Shown: one piece after another, positions 38,045-48,579 of the stretch
Position numbering within the stretch: the stretch's first letter is position 1
Layout of the letters: every line of letters begins with the position of its first letter
Source: Odobenus rosmarus divergens
Taxonomy: Eukaryota; Chordata; Mammalia; Carnivora; Odobenidae
DNA length: 64,000 nt
Direction: 5' to 3'
Assembly: GCF_000321225.1 (NCBI RefSeq)
Contig: NW_004450277.1
Coordinates: forward strand, 598,559 to 662,558
Translations under genes and position numbers: made by a program
The notes under the pieces: generated by a model
Databases searched by the model: none
The model's input: only the letters and a program-made list of their open reading frames with translations
What the model was told of the DNA's origin: nothing

Positions 38045-38425
38045 CATTAATTCAGTTACTATAGTCAATTCAGAGATCCTGCAAAATGTAAGTCAAAAGA
38101 TGTTTCGTCTCTTCTCAAACCTTCCCATAGCTCCCATTTTGTTTGGTATAAAAGCCAAAGTTCCTACCACAGCCTGTAAGACCCTACAAAAGCTGGGACC
38201 TCCTCCCCCTCTCACCACGCACCCCCCTCCCCCCAGCATCCCCTGCTCCATCTATACTCGCTTCCTTCTGTTCCTCAAACACTCTCAGGCACATAAGCAC
38301 AGAGCTGTTGTACTTGCTGTTCCTACTGCCCAGGATCCTCTTCCTCTCCCAGCCCCCATATTGTCATGGTTCACTCCATCACCTCCTTCAAGTCTGTGTT
38401 CAAATGTCCCCTTCTGACATCTGCT
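38045..38425 (+). repeat. L2 fragment
   Basis: cccattttgtttggtataaa, cacagcctgtaagaccctac, catcacctccttcaagtctg, tgttcaaatgtccccttc. Confidence 0.8.
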
Positions 38426-39670
38426 CCCACCCAAGATGGAGTACTGGGGACTGGATTTACTCTCCCACCTGAAACAAACAAACAAGCACAAACAAACCAG
38501 GCAAAATAATATGAAATGATAGTTTTGAAGACACTGGGCATCAGGCAATAAAGCGATCTCTGACAGATCGGAAGCAAACAAGATAAACCCTATAAGGGCC
38601 CCAAGTATACTGCCTGGGAGGAGTTTCCAGATCCTACTGCAGGGAAGGGGAAACCTAGGTGAAACCCAGAAGATTCCCTGAGTTAAGGAAACTCAGCTGA
38701 GAGTCCAGGAAGACCAAGGGGAACTGAGTTTGCAGGACAGAGTATCAGAGAGGAGAAAGCTGATGATCCCAGAAATCTGCAGAAAGTCCCCCTAGAGTAT
38801 TAGGCTGAGCACTGGTTGGGAAAACTACTCTGGTTGGGAAAAAAAACATGGGAGAAGACTAGAGAACAGTATCCAACAGTCACACAGGACCAAAACTAGA
38901 GCCAAATAGAAAAAAATCATAACCCATGGGGCACTGGTTACAGTATTCAGGAAGGTCTTTTCTCAGTCTTGGTAAGGAATTAGTCCTCAACAGAGCACTG
39001 CTCTGAACCCACCCAACAAATCACAAAAGCAAGACTTGAAAGCATCAGACTATTTCCAGGTAACCCAACTGAATCTCAGAGCAAAATTCAAGAAAATATA
39101 GAAATATAAAAAATATATGGCATCCAACAAAGGTAAAATTCACAGTGTTTGGCATCCAAACAAAAATTACCAGGCATGCAAAGAAACGAGAAAACATGAT
39201 CGATAATGAGGACAATAATGAATCATTGGAAACTGACACAGAAGTAGTGGATGAGAACATTAAAAGAATTATTAAAACTGTATTCTGTATGTTTAAAACT
39301 TAAAAAGACACATAGAAAACACTGAAAGATCCAAATGGAATTTCTAGAAATGAAAACTACAATGTCTGAAATGAAAAATATGCTGGGAATAATGCCTGAC
39401 TAAACACAGTAGAAGAAAAGATGAATGAATTTGAATATATAGCAAATAGAAACCATCCAAAATGGAACACAGAGAGGGATAAAATTAATAATCATAAAAA
39501 ATAAAGAAGAGCATCAGGAGCTGTGGAACAACTTCAAGCAGCCTAATGTGTAACTGAAATCCCTAAAGGAATTATTTGAAAGAGAATGGCTGAGAGGTTC
39601 CAAATCTGATAGAAGATATAAACCTACAGATCCAAGAGTTTCAACAAATCACAAGCACAAGAGACAGAAA

Positions 39671-39885
39671 TCAGGGCGCCTGCGTGGCTCAGTCAGTTAA
39701 GTGTCTACCTTCACCTCAGGTCATGATCCAAGTGTCCTGGGATTGAGCCCCCCATCAGGCTCCTTGCTCAGTGGGAAGCCTGTTTCTCTCTCTTCCTCTG
39801 CCCTTGTTCATTCTCACACTCTCTCTCTCTCCCTCTCAAATAAATAAATAAAATCTTTAAAAAAATTTTTTTTTAATTTTTAAAA
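39671..39885 (+). mobile_element. Can-SINE, forward
   Basis: CAGGGCGCCTGCGTGGCTCA head, GTCATGATCCAAGTGTCCTG, CT-rich region, CAAATAAATAAATAAAATCT tail. Target duplication AGAGACAGAAA at 39660-39670 and 39886-39896. Confidence 0.94.
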
Positions 39886-40019
39886 AGAGACAGAAAGAAA
39901 ATTATCCATCATGATCAAATTGCTCAAAACCAGTGACAAAGAGGAAAATGTTTTAAAAAGAGAGAAGAAAGGCTTGTTAAATACAGAGAAACAGAGATCA
40001 GGATAATGGCAGATTTCTT

Positions 40020-40211
40020 TTAATTTTTTTTAAGATTTTATTTATTTGACAGAGAGAGACACAGCAAGAGAAGGAACACAAGCAGGGTGAGTGGGAGACA
40101 GAGAGGCAGGCTTCCCGCCAAGCAGGGAGCCAGATGTGGGGCTTGATCCCAGGACCCTAGGATCATGACATGAGCCAAAGGTAGATGCTTAACAACTGAG
40201 TCACCCAAGTG
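40020..40211 (-). mobile_element. Can-SINE, reverse
   Basis: TTTTAAGATTTTATTTATTT, GAGGCAGGCTTCCCGCCAAG, GGGGCTTGATCCCAGGACCC, ending CTGAGTCACCCAAGTG. Perfect target duplication TAATGGCAGATTTCTT at 40004-40019 and 40212-40227. Confidence 0.96.
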
Positions 40212-41127
40212 TAATGGCAGATTTCTTGTTGGACACAGGATAGGGGAGAAAATAGTGGAGCAAATCTTTTAATTCAATGAAAGAAAAAAATGCATCAACA
40301 TAAAATTCTATATGCAGTTAAAATATCCTTCAAAAATGAAGGTGAAATAAAAATGTTTTCAGACATACAGAGTTGAAAGAATTCTTCACCAACAGATCTG
40401 CACTACAAGAAGTGATAAATGAAATCCTTTAGACAGAAGAAAATGATACCAGATGGAAAGGCGGATCTACACAAATGAAAAAAGAGCACCACAAATGTTA
40501 ATTACATGAGTAAATATATAAGATTTTTCTTACTATTTAATGTCCTTAGAAGATAATTTACTGTTTCGACAGCAACAATAATATTTTTTGGAGTTGTAAC
40601 ATCTACATAACTAAAATATAGGACAATAAAATCAAAATCAGGAAGAAAGAAAGGGAAGTGTACTATTATAAGGTCCTTATACTACACATGAAGTGGTATA
40701 ATATCACTCGACGATGGACTGAGGGCAGTTAGAGGTATATACTATAAATCCTAATGTAAACACTGAAATAACAAAATGAAGAATTACAGCTAATAAATCA
40801 ACAAAGGAGGGAAAATAGAATAATAAAAAATGCATAATTAATCAAAAATAAGGCAGAAAAATAAGAAAAAGGAAATGAAGAGCAGATAGGACAAATAGAA
40901 AACAAATAGGGAGCAAACAAATAGACTTAAATCTAACCATATCAATAATCACATTAAATGCAAGTGGTCTAAACACCTCCAATTAAAAAGTAGAGCGCCC
41001 AATTGGATTTTTTAAAAAGACCCAAATACGTGCCACCTACTAAAAAAACACAAAACAAAACAAAAAAACACTTTAAATATAAAGACACACGTTAAAAGTA
41101 CAAGGATGGAAAAAACATACCATGCTA

Positions 41128-41745
41128 GCACTAATCAAAAGAACACAAAGTGGCTTAAACAACAAAAACTTATTTCCTCACATTTATGGAGACTGGAAGT
41201 CCAAGATCAAAATACCAATAGCTTTATTTCTTTTGGGGTCTCTCTTTTTGGCTTGCAGATGGCTGCCTTCTGATTGTGTCCTAATGTGGTCTTTCCTCTG
41301 TGAGCACACATCCCTTGTGTCTATTGTTTATCCAAATTTCCTCTTCTTTTTTTTTAACTTTTATTTATTTGAGAGAGAGTGCTCTCGCGCACGCATGTGA
41401 GCGGAGGGGAGGGGCAGAGGGAGAGGCAGAGAGAGTATCATAAGCAGGCTCCATGCCCAGCACGGAGTCCAACGCAGGCTAGATCTCACCAGCCTTGAGA
41501 TCATGACCTGAGCCCAAATCAAGAGTCAGATGCTTAACTGACTGAACCACCCAGTGCCCCCCCCAAATTTCCTCTTGTAAGGACACCAGTCAGATTGGAT
41601 TAGGGCCCATCCTAAAGGCCTCATTTTAATTTATTTACCACAATAAGGGTCCTGTCAACAAAACATAGTCACATTCTGAGGTAATGGGGGTTAGGCCTTC
41701 AACATACGAATTTTGGGGGGACACAAATCAGCTCCTAACAGGAAG
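41128..41745 (-). repeat. MaLR-type LTR, reverse, inside the HAL1/L1 and split by a SINE
   Basis: acaaagtggcttaaacaaca, gactggaagtccaagatcaa, ggcttgcagatggctgcctt, gtaaggacaccagtcagatt, ggattagggcccatcctaaa, cacattctgaggtaatgggg. The Can-SINE at 41346-41562 interrupts it. Confidence 0.85.
41346..41562 (-). mobile_element. Can-SINE, older subfamily, reverse
   Basis: TTTTTAACTTTTATTTATTT, a body with GTATCATAAGCAGGCTCCAT, CTTGAGATCATGACCTGAGC, AAATCAAGAGTCAGATGCTT. Perfect target duplication CCAAATTTCCTCTT at 41332-41345 and 41563-41576. Confidence 0.96.
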
Positions 41746-42159
41746 GGAAGGGAGAAAGTTTGGGTGAAAAAACCCACAAACACACTCAGAAAAAAGAAAA
41801 CTGACTTTGAATACCTAGTCTAGAGAAAGCCAGTGTTAAATCGTTGTAAACTTGTGATGATCCAACTCCTAAAGGTATCAGAATATATACTTTAAAAAAA
41901 AGAAAGAACATTGGGTGGCTGTTTAATATCAAACAAAGGTTATTTCAGAGCAAAGAATCTTACCAGGGATAGATATAAGGTCATTTTATAATGAATAAGA
42001 GGTCAATTAATCAAAAGCACATAGCATTTTAAATGTTTATGACCCTGATGGCAGAGATTCAAAATACATGAAGCAAAAACTGATAGACTTGCAAGCAGAA
42101 AGAAGTCCTCAATTACAGACTGAGATCTCAAATCCAAATAATTGAAAGAACAAATAGAA

Positions 42160-42590
42160 AATCAAATGTCACCTTCTTCGTGTGTCCTACCTTGACCATC
42201 AATTTTAATTGCAACCCCTCACTCCCTACCCGTCTCTACTGTATACATTACCTTCTGACAAAATATTTATTTTTTTTTAAGATTTTTTATTTATTTATTT
42301 GAGAGAGAGAGAATGAGAGATAGAGAGCACGAGAGGGAAGAGGGTCAGAGGGAGAAGCAGACTCCCTGCCGAGCAGGGAGCCCGATGTGGGACTCGATCC
42401 TGGGCCCTGGGACTACAACCTGAGCCGAAGGCAGACGCTTAACCAACTGAGCCACCCAGGCGCCCCAAAATATTTATTTTAATTAATTTATTTGTATAAT
42501 GCCTAGAACAGTGTCTGACACTGGTTGTTTTAGAAAATTCTCAAAAGAAAAATCTGTTGAATAAAAACATGATTGAAAGACTGTTAATTG
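42160..42590 (+). repeat. L2 3' fragment, split by a SINE
   Basis: atgtcaccttcttcgtgtgt-type start, then after the SINE ttgtataatgcctagaacag, tgtctgacactggttg, atctgttgaataaaaacatg. Confidence 0.65.
42274..42466 (-). mobile_element. Can-SINE, reverse
   Basis: TTAAGATTTTTTATTTATTT, GAGAAGCAGACTCCCTGCCG, ending GAGCCACCCAGGCGCCCC. Perfect target duplication AAAATATTTATTTT at 42260-42273 and 42467-42480. Confidence 0.96.
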
Positions 42591-42631
42591 CTGTTATTAT
42601 GACTAGTATTATGTGACTTTGCGTGTAGTCT

Positions 42632-42825
42632 CATTTTTTTAAGGATCTTATTTATTTATTTTAGAGGGAGTGCGAGCTGGGATGGGTGCAGAGGGGGAGG
42701 GAGAGGGAAAGAATCCCAAGCAGACTCTGCGCTGAGCGTGGAGCACAACATAGGGCTCGATCTCACGACCCAGACATCATGACCTGAGTGGAAACCAAGA
42801 GTCGGACTGAGCCACCCAGGCGCCC
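42632..42825 (-). mobile_element. Can-SINE, older subfamily, reverse
   Basis: TTTTTTAAGGATCTTATTTA, AATCCCAAGCAGACTCTGCG, GAAACCAAGAGTCGGACTGA, ending GAGCCACCCAGGCGCC. Target duplication TGTGACTTTGCRTGTAGTCT at 42612-42631 and 42826-42845 with one mismatch. Confidence 0.95.
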
Positions 42826-42849
42826 TGTGACTTTGCATGTAGTCTTTAT

Positions 42850-44640
42850 TGTGATTTCAATGGTTAGAACCCAACAAAATCAATATTGGAGGCCCAGAAT
42901 TCCTAGAACATAGGGGCAGAATCCCAGAATGTTTAAGATGCATAGAATGTCAATAGTCTAGAAAATCAAAAGCCTACAATGTTAGAATTTGGGGATGTTT
43001 AGAGCCAGAACATCAGAATCAGGGATGCGGGTTGACGAGGGGTCTAAACCTGGTTGGGGGGGTGGGAATGTGGTTTGGAGAGGGGGCTGTTCAGAGTCAA
43101 ACAGCATTTTTTTTTTTTTTATTCCTCTGCTGGTTCTGAGCGTCCCCTAATAGTATCCATACAGAGGTGTATACCCAGCTAACTAACTCAGCTCAGCAAA
43201 GGGACTGAGAAGCTAGCCACCCATGGCCTCAGGGGCTGTGGGAATGAGGGGAGTGAGGGGGGCAGGGTGGGTGGGGTGGGGAGCGAGGCTATATTTCTTA
43301 TTTCTCCATTTTAATTCAGCTCCTGCTTATGGGGCCCCTTCTGGACAGTGGGCCCGTGAGGCCTTTCAGTCACGCAAGACTGGAGGCTGTCATTATCAGA
43401 GGGGATTGCCACTTCCAGCTCCACGGGAATAAGGGGGAGAGCCCGCAGCCTACTGAGGCCTGCCCATCATCCCAGGGAACCCTGCCCCACAATCCCCAGA
43501 CCGGCTAGGGAAGCTGGGTCCCTGGGAGTGGGAGATATGGTGCAGAGGGTATACATCTCCAGGCCCAGGAGTATAGACTTCACTGCCCTGGCAATGGGGC
43601 ATTCTGCTGGGGTCGGGGTGGGAGGGATCCAGGAAGTGGAGTCCGCACAATCCTCAGTTGTTCTGCTTTGTTTTTATCTACAGCTCTTATCACCCACTGA
43701 ACCTCAGGTCTTATGTGTTTGCCTTACTTCTCACCCATCTCCCAAACTAAATTGTGTGTCGATGAGGGCCGCCAACAGTTTGTTTTGTTCACGCTGTCCT
43801 CACCCTGTGGGGCAGCCGTGGACTCTGCCCACAGCAAGTCTTCCATCCGTGCTGCTGGTGGACTGCACGGATGAAGCTGCTTCTTCAGCCCCCATGCACA
43901 GGGATTCTTCGAACACTGGGTCACAGCCTCTGTGAGCACTAGTGAAGACTGAATCCTCTGCCCACACCATGGCATGCTGGTGCTGACGCTTCCCCCTCCC
44001 CCCCAGCCCCAAGCTCTGCGGGGACCACAGATTTTGAGCCCATGCTCAGGCACCACTCTATCCTGCTGCCCAGGAGAGTGATGAAACTCAAGGACCTCTT
44101 TCCAGCACCATCTTTCACCCATCCGTTTTTAACTGCGGCCCTAGGCCCATCCAGGGAAAACCACAGAAAATACCAAGAACCAACACCTGTGAGCACTTGC
44201 TGTGTGCCCAGCGCTGCACCAACCCTGGTCCCCACCCATCCCCTCCACCATCCCTGGACACAGAGTCCTTCCCTGACACACAATCTCAGGTAGTGAGTGG
44301 GGAGCATTTTTTCTGAACCCCTTGCCATGGGCCTCTACAATAGCCTCGGATTTACCCTCAACATTACCGGAATCAGAATGCCTTTTTGAGGCTGGGTCAA
44401 CTGCTGGCAAAACCCCAGGAAAATGCACAAAGAGGCACGATCTATCAGGCAAATTCCCAGGGACTCTCCCTCCCACCCCCCCTCCACCACCGCTCTAGCC
44501 ATTGAAGCCTGCAGACCCCCAAGCCAAGAACCAGGCGCTACACACCTGGGGTACAGGATGGGTGGCAGGATCCCCTCTTTTTTGGACACTGCTGGGAAGC
44601 CTCCTCCCCATTCCTCAGACTGCTGCTGTGCTTCGCGGCC
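42850..44640. other. Intergenic, no gene seen; possible conserved stretch
   Basis: Largely unique sequence. 43150-43210 and 43280-43330 (tatttctccattttaattca) are clean and could be conserved non-coding. A T-run lies at 43107-43120. A degraded L2-type stretch covers about 43670-43930 (tgcttcttcagcccccatgc). No exon is recognised. Confidence 0.45.
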
Positions 44641-45370
44641 CCCCTTAATTACTACCGCGCTGCTTAATTGGGCGGCCCCGCGAGCGTGTGCGTGTGTGTG
44701 CGTGCGCGCGCGCGCGTGTGTATCGGGGGCTCGGGGGCGTCACTCCTCACACATGGGGCGGCCGGGTGGAGTGGGGGTGCTGGCTCCCTGCCCAGGAGCG
44801 AGACCCCTCCCCCAGCCCCCCGGCCGCTGGAGGATTGTGCAGCTCAAACAGATGGACCGAGCCGAAGGGGCGGGGGCGCGCTGACGGGGTGCGAGACGGC
44901 AGCGCGGCGGCCGGGCCTCCCGGCGCCCTGACAAAGGCGGGGGCCGGCGGCGCGGGGCGCCTTATCAGCGCGAGCAGACCGGGCGGCCGGGCGGGCGCCC
45001 GCGGCCGGCGTGCAGGCGCACAAAGGCCCGGGGCCGCGCGGGGGGGCGGGGGGCGCGAAGATTAATTGCCCAATCAAGTTGTCGGCGCGGGGCAGGGGCG
45101 GGGCCGCGGCCCCTGGGGCCGCGGGGCGGTGCATAATGAAGTGTGCAAAAAGTTAATTTGCTCCGCGACTCGCTGCTCGCCACAATCAAAGGCGGGCGGC
45201 GAGGAGGGGAGGAGTGAGGAGTGTGGCCCCCGCCCCACTTGCGATCGGAAGGGGGGGGGCGGGGGGAACCGGGCACCCCCCAGCACGGGAGGGAAGCCGA
45301 GGTCTCCAGACGTGATTTCGACCCCCCACTTCCGCCTGCCGTGTGTCCCCCGCAGGCCCCGTCCAGTCCC
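44640..45370. promoter_or_regulatory. CpG island with homeodomain, CCAAT and TCF/LEF-like sites
   Basis: The densest CpG stretch in the window, especially 44870-45140. Sites readable: TTAATTA 44645-44651, TTAATTG 44664-44670, ATTAATT 45061-45067, CCAATCA 45070-45076, CATAATGAA at 45132, GTTAATTTG 45152-45160 and ATCAAAGG 45185-45192 (TCF/LEF type). No ORF here matches a known protein; the SCRT2 start is not here. It could be a distal developmental enhancer, or a promoter of an unannotated transcript. Confidence 0.55.
44684..44721 (+). repeat. Alternating purine-pyrimidine (TG/CG)n tract
   Basis: About 38 bases of GTGTGCGTGTGTGTGCGTGC then GCGCGCGCGCGTGTGTAT, inside the CpG island; the CG core favours Z-DNA. 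Confidence 0.9.
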
Positions 45371-45384
45371 CTTGCCTGCACGCA

Positions 45385-45565
45385 CAATGGTTGACATTTC
45401 TGGAGCGCTCGCTCTGTGCCGGGCACCGCGCCAAGCGCTTCCTGGTGTGATCTTTGGTTTCACAACCTGAGGAGGTAGGGCTAGGGAGCTGAGCATCCCG
45501 TTTTGTGGTGGAGGGGCCCGGGGCACAGAGATGCTAAGGAAGTGCTGCAAGGTCACACACAGGAC
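45385..45565 (-). repeat. MIR SINE, reverse, GC-shifted
   Basis: gagcgctcgctctgtgccgg, gcaccgcgccaagcgcttcc, cacagagatgctaaggaagt, gctgcaaggtcacacac. Confidence 0.8.
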
Positions 45566-45569
45566 ACTT

Positions 45570-46195
45570 ACAGGGCCGGAGCCGTAAGTGGGAAATGTCA
45601 CGGTGGAAAGCGTCATAGACAAAATACACCGGACAATGTGGGGGATGATTTTACTCAAGCTATTGCAGTAGGGAGGGCACCGGAGATCCCAGGATCCGGA
45701 TGTCCAAGCAGGGGGCGTTTGCCTTAGACTTACAGGGAGGAGCACACGGGTTACAGGTGGGGAATTTAGAGCTGGGATTGTCTTGCAATGGGGGAAGGCT
45801 CCTTGGTCAGCTGAACAGGAAATGTTTGTTTCTCCTTTCAGATGGTACAAACAGTTCTAATCTCAGCTAATCAACCATGAGACAAAGAATGGGAAGAGGA
45901 GAGTCTTTGGCTTTAACAGCAGGTTCAGGCAGAAGAAGAAAGGTCACAGGCAAGTGAGGGAGTCGTCCAAGTCTTAGGAGAGTCATGAGAAAGATGGACG
46001 AGAGTCTTAGATCTAAGTCAGATGAGGAAGGTGGTTGCTTGTGGTAAGCCATTTCTCTGGACACAGAAGAGTAATGGGATTTCAGAAAACAAAAGGTTGG
46101 AGGGATTTCTTAACCATCACTGTTTTCTAGGAGCACAGCAGGGCTTGGGTGAAGTTTAACATTGTCAAAAGTTTGGCTGATAGCATAGGTAGAGG
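45570..46195. other. Intergenic, nothing recognised
   Basis: Unique sequence, no gene. Confidence 0.45.
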
Positions 46196-46199
46196 CCTG

Positions 46200-46420
46200 G
46201 TACCGTGTAAGAGCAGCTTTGCTGAGTGCTGGCTGGTGAGGAAGTCACTCCCCTGGGCATGCGACCTTGGACAAGTCATTTAACCTCTACTCCATAAAAT
46301 GGAAGCGATGGTATCCCACCTCGTAGGATACTATTAATCAGTGAGAGCATAAACAGCAAGCACAAAGCAAAGCACCTAGAACATGGTAGGTGCTCAGTTA
46401 ATGTCAGCTACGAGTACTAC
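46200..46420 (+). repeat. MIR SINE
   Basis: gcgaccttggacaagtcatt, taacctctactccataaaat, acctagaacatggtaggtgc, tcagttaatgtcagct. Confidence 0.85.
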
Positions 46421-46424
46421 CATT

Positions 46425-47110
46425 TTCTCCAAAAGTAGTGGTGTCAGGATTTGCATTCAAGCTGCATGAGTTTCAGAGACTGCACGCTTACCACCAGGTA
46501 CACTGCCAGATCTCCACGTATTGATCCAGTACTCACACTCCAAACACAGCCCAAACCTGTGGCCCTGGTACTGGGCGTCCTGAGAAGTAAAGGAACAGAG
46601 CTGCCTGCCCTGGGCTGCTCATCCCGTGAGGCAGGCCAGCCCTAAATGGACAGTGGCACAGAAGACACGGTGGCCGTGAGAGCTCAGGGGAAGCACCAAA
46701 CCTGGGTTTAGGGACAGTTTGGGGGTCCTGGAGGTTGTGTCCCAAATGTCCACAGACCAGGTGGCACAGAGGAGCAGCCACCCCAGCCCCCAGCCTGTTC
46801 AGACTCCTCAAGAAGCGACTTCCAGGATGGGTTCACCATGCTGCCTGGCAACGACTGGTGGCTCCTGAGTCCTGGTTCTCTGACCCACTGCCCAGGCCTG
46901 ACTCTGGGCCCAGGCAGGATCAGGGGATTAGGGAGGGAGCCCTTGAGGGGGACAGGAGCCAGGCTCACAGGAAAGAAGAGGCAGGGTTACAACCAAACCA
47001 AGATTTACGGGCCCCCATCATAATAATGAAAGAAAGAAAGAAAAAAGGGACGCGTGTTCGGCAATGCCCAGGGACCAGGACTGCTGCCCTGTTACCAAAA
47101 ATGTCGAAGC
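46425..47110. other. Intergenic, nothing recognised
   Basis: Unique sequence with a GAAA run at 47028-47046. Open frames here have no family features. Confidence 0.45.
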
Positions 47111-47114
47111 TCTC

Positions 47115-47195
47115 GACTCTGCAAATTAGCATAAAACATGCTGTTTTGCATCGATTTGCATGTCATTTGCATGCTAATGACTTGACGCCACAATG
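47115..47195. promoter_or_regulatory. Octamer (POU) / homeodomain site cluster
   Basis: Within about 60 bases: TGCAAATTAGCAT (47120-47132), GCATAAAACATGC, TTTTGCATCG, ATTTGCAT at 47154-47161 and again at 47165-47172, and GCTAATGA at 47173-47180. The two full octamers are 11 bp apart, one helical turn. The spot is repeat-free between a GAAA run and a MIR. Probable tissue-specific enhancer; POU-factor binding is inference. Confidence 0.5.
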
Positions 47196-47264
47196 CACCC
47201 AGTCCCCTAAGCAGCTTCTGGTCCTCGCTTTTCTCCTAGCCCCTGCCCCTTGTCTTGCATTGAG

Positions 47265-47370
47265 AAAACCAGGAAATCTGGGTTCTAAGCTAGGCTGGGC
47301 GACTCACTCCCTGTGGGGCCTGGGCTAGTCCCTGCCTCTCTCTGAGTCTCAGTTTCCCTGACTGTGAGCT
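47265..47370 (+). repeat. MIR SINE fragment
   Basis: aaatctgggttctaagctag, gcctgggctagtccctgcct, gagtctcagtttccctgact. Confidence 0.75.
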
Positions 47371-47654
47371 GAAGGAGACAAACCGAGCAAGGGTTTTCAA
47401 ATTATGCTCCAGTAGCCCCCTTGGGGGCTGCAGACACAGAGACGGGGGAGCAGGTGGGGCGGGCGCCCCCCCTTCCATCACTTCCGAACAGCTGGGGCTC
47501 TGAGTAAAATTTCTCTTCAGCAATGCAGAGCTTCTCTGTTAAAAACAAAGACCAAAGTTTACAAACAAACGGACTTAGTTATCTCCAGCAAGTCTTTCTA
47601 GTACAACATTCTCTAAAGACTTGAATAGCAGTAACAATCGGAGTTAAAATATAT

Positions 47655-47870
47655 AGCACTTAGCATGTGGCAGGCCCTGTTCCAAGCAACAGCTACACAT
47701 AACTCTATCTTGACACAACTCTGGAAATACCTACTATTATTATATCCTCATTTTATAGGGGGATAAAATGAGGCACCAAAAGGCTGAGTAACTTAGCTAA
47801 GTTTAAACAGTTCAAAGGGTCAGACAGTCTGGCTCTAGAATTTACATGATGAGTTTAGCCAGGTCAATTC
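47655..47870 (-). repeat. MIR SINE
   Basis: atatagcacttagcatgtgg, caggccctgttccaagcaac, cctcattttataggggga-type block, aaaggctgagtaacttagct, cagacagtctggctctagaa. Confidence 0.85.
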
Positions 47871-47874
47871 TTCC

Positions 47875-47975
47875 ATTATACAGATGACACTGAGGCTCAG
47901 AGAGGGAGAGAGCATTTCTAAGCACAGCAACTAAACTGGCACTTGAACCTTGCTTCCTGCCTGAGCTCCAGGTTC
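47875..47975 (-). repeat. MIR SINE fragment
   Basis: ccattatacagatgacactg, aggctcagagagggagagag, ggcacttgaaccttgc. Confidence 0.8.
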
Positions 47976-47979
47976 TTTG

Positions 47980-48575
47980 CCAGGGTAAGGATGGCCAGAG
48001 AAGAGAGGTCCGGGATTTCAAAGATGCTCAGGACACTTTCTTGGTCCAATGGACTTGCCAGGATGAGGGGTGGTTTCTTCCCTGGCCACCCCCAAAGCCT
48101 GCTTCCTCCTCAGCCAGCCTAGTACCAGCTGGTAGACTTCAGGGAATAGGCTCCAGAACCAACCAGGACAAGCCCCTAAATCAAGGCAGCCAGCCGGCTA
48201 GTGAGAGCACCAGGTGTGCCCGTCAGAGCCAGCATACAACGCCCTGCCGGGCTGTGCAGGTGGACACCCTGCCGAGGGGGACTCCACTGCAGGGGGCTGG
48301 GGGGCTGTATCTCTGCAGGGGCAGGCGTGCCAGGCCAGCAGGTGCTCAGCCTCCACCCCTTGGGGGTCCGGTTGGGAAACCCCCAGATGCAGAGATGACT
48401 GGCCTCCCTGAGCGGTGCCCCGCAGGGGGCCAGTCATCCCTCTCTCCATTGAGTGCCCCTCGATGGCACCCTGGCCTTTCTCAAGCCCCTTCCCTCCCGC
48501 CAACCTCTCCCTCTGATCTGCCCCCTCCCACCCTGCTCCAACCACCCTGGCCTTCTCTCAGCTCCTCCCTCACCC
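47980..48575. other. Intergenic, no gene supported
   Basis: A 294-codon open frame starts at 48041 but has low-complexity Pro/Ser/Leu composition, runs into an L2 repeat at its end and shows no domain. Treated as chance. Confidence 0.5.
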
Positions 48576-48579
48576 CAAG

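Larger units (their letters stand above)
38430..42120 (+). mobile_element. HAL1/L1 fossil with nested insertions
   Basis: The left part (38700-40620) reads like HAL1/L1 ORF1 sequence: caagagtttcaacaaatcac, aaattctatatgcagttaaa, caaaaatgaaggtgaaataa, acatacagagttgaaagaat, caacagatctgcactacaag. From about 40940 it runs into ORF2-like text (cattaaatgcaagtggtcta, ccatgctagcactaatcaaa), which resumes after the LTR insertion at 41900-42110 (atttcagagcaaagaatctt, aaaatacatgaagcaaaaac). Many stops and frameshifts: no coding ability. Interrupted by SINEs at 39671 and 40020 and by an LTR at 41128. Confidence 0.75.

Noticed and set aside
38430..42120. Intact retrotransposon or novel ORF
   Set aside because: HAL1/L1-like with many stops and insertions; no open frame of useful length.
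44640..45400. SCRT2 first exon
   Set aside because: No sequence encoding the SNAG start (MPRSFLVKK) or any C2H2 finger was found here or elsewhere in the window.
45074..45850. 258-codon open frame on the minus strand crossing the CpG island edge
   Set aside because: It spans a MIR and GC-rich DNA; low-complexity Pro/Arg/Ser composition; no known family. CpG-rich DNA is expected to give long chance frames.
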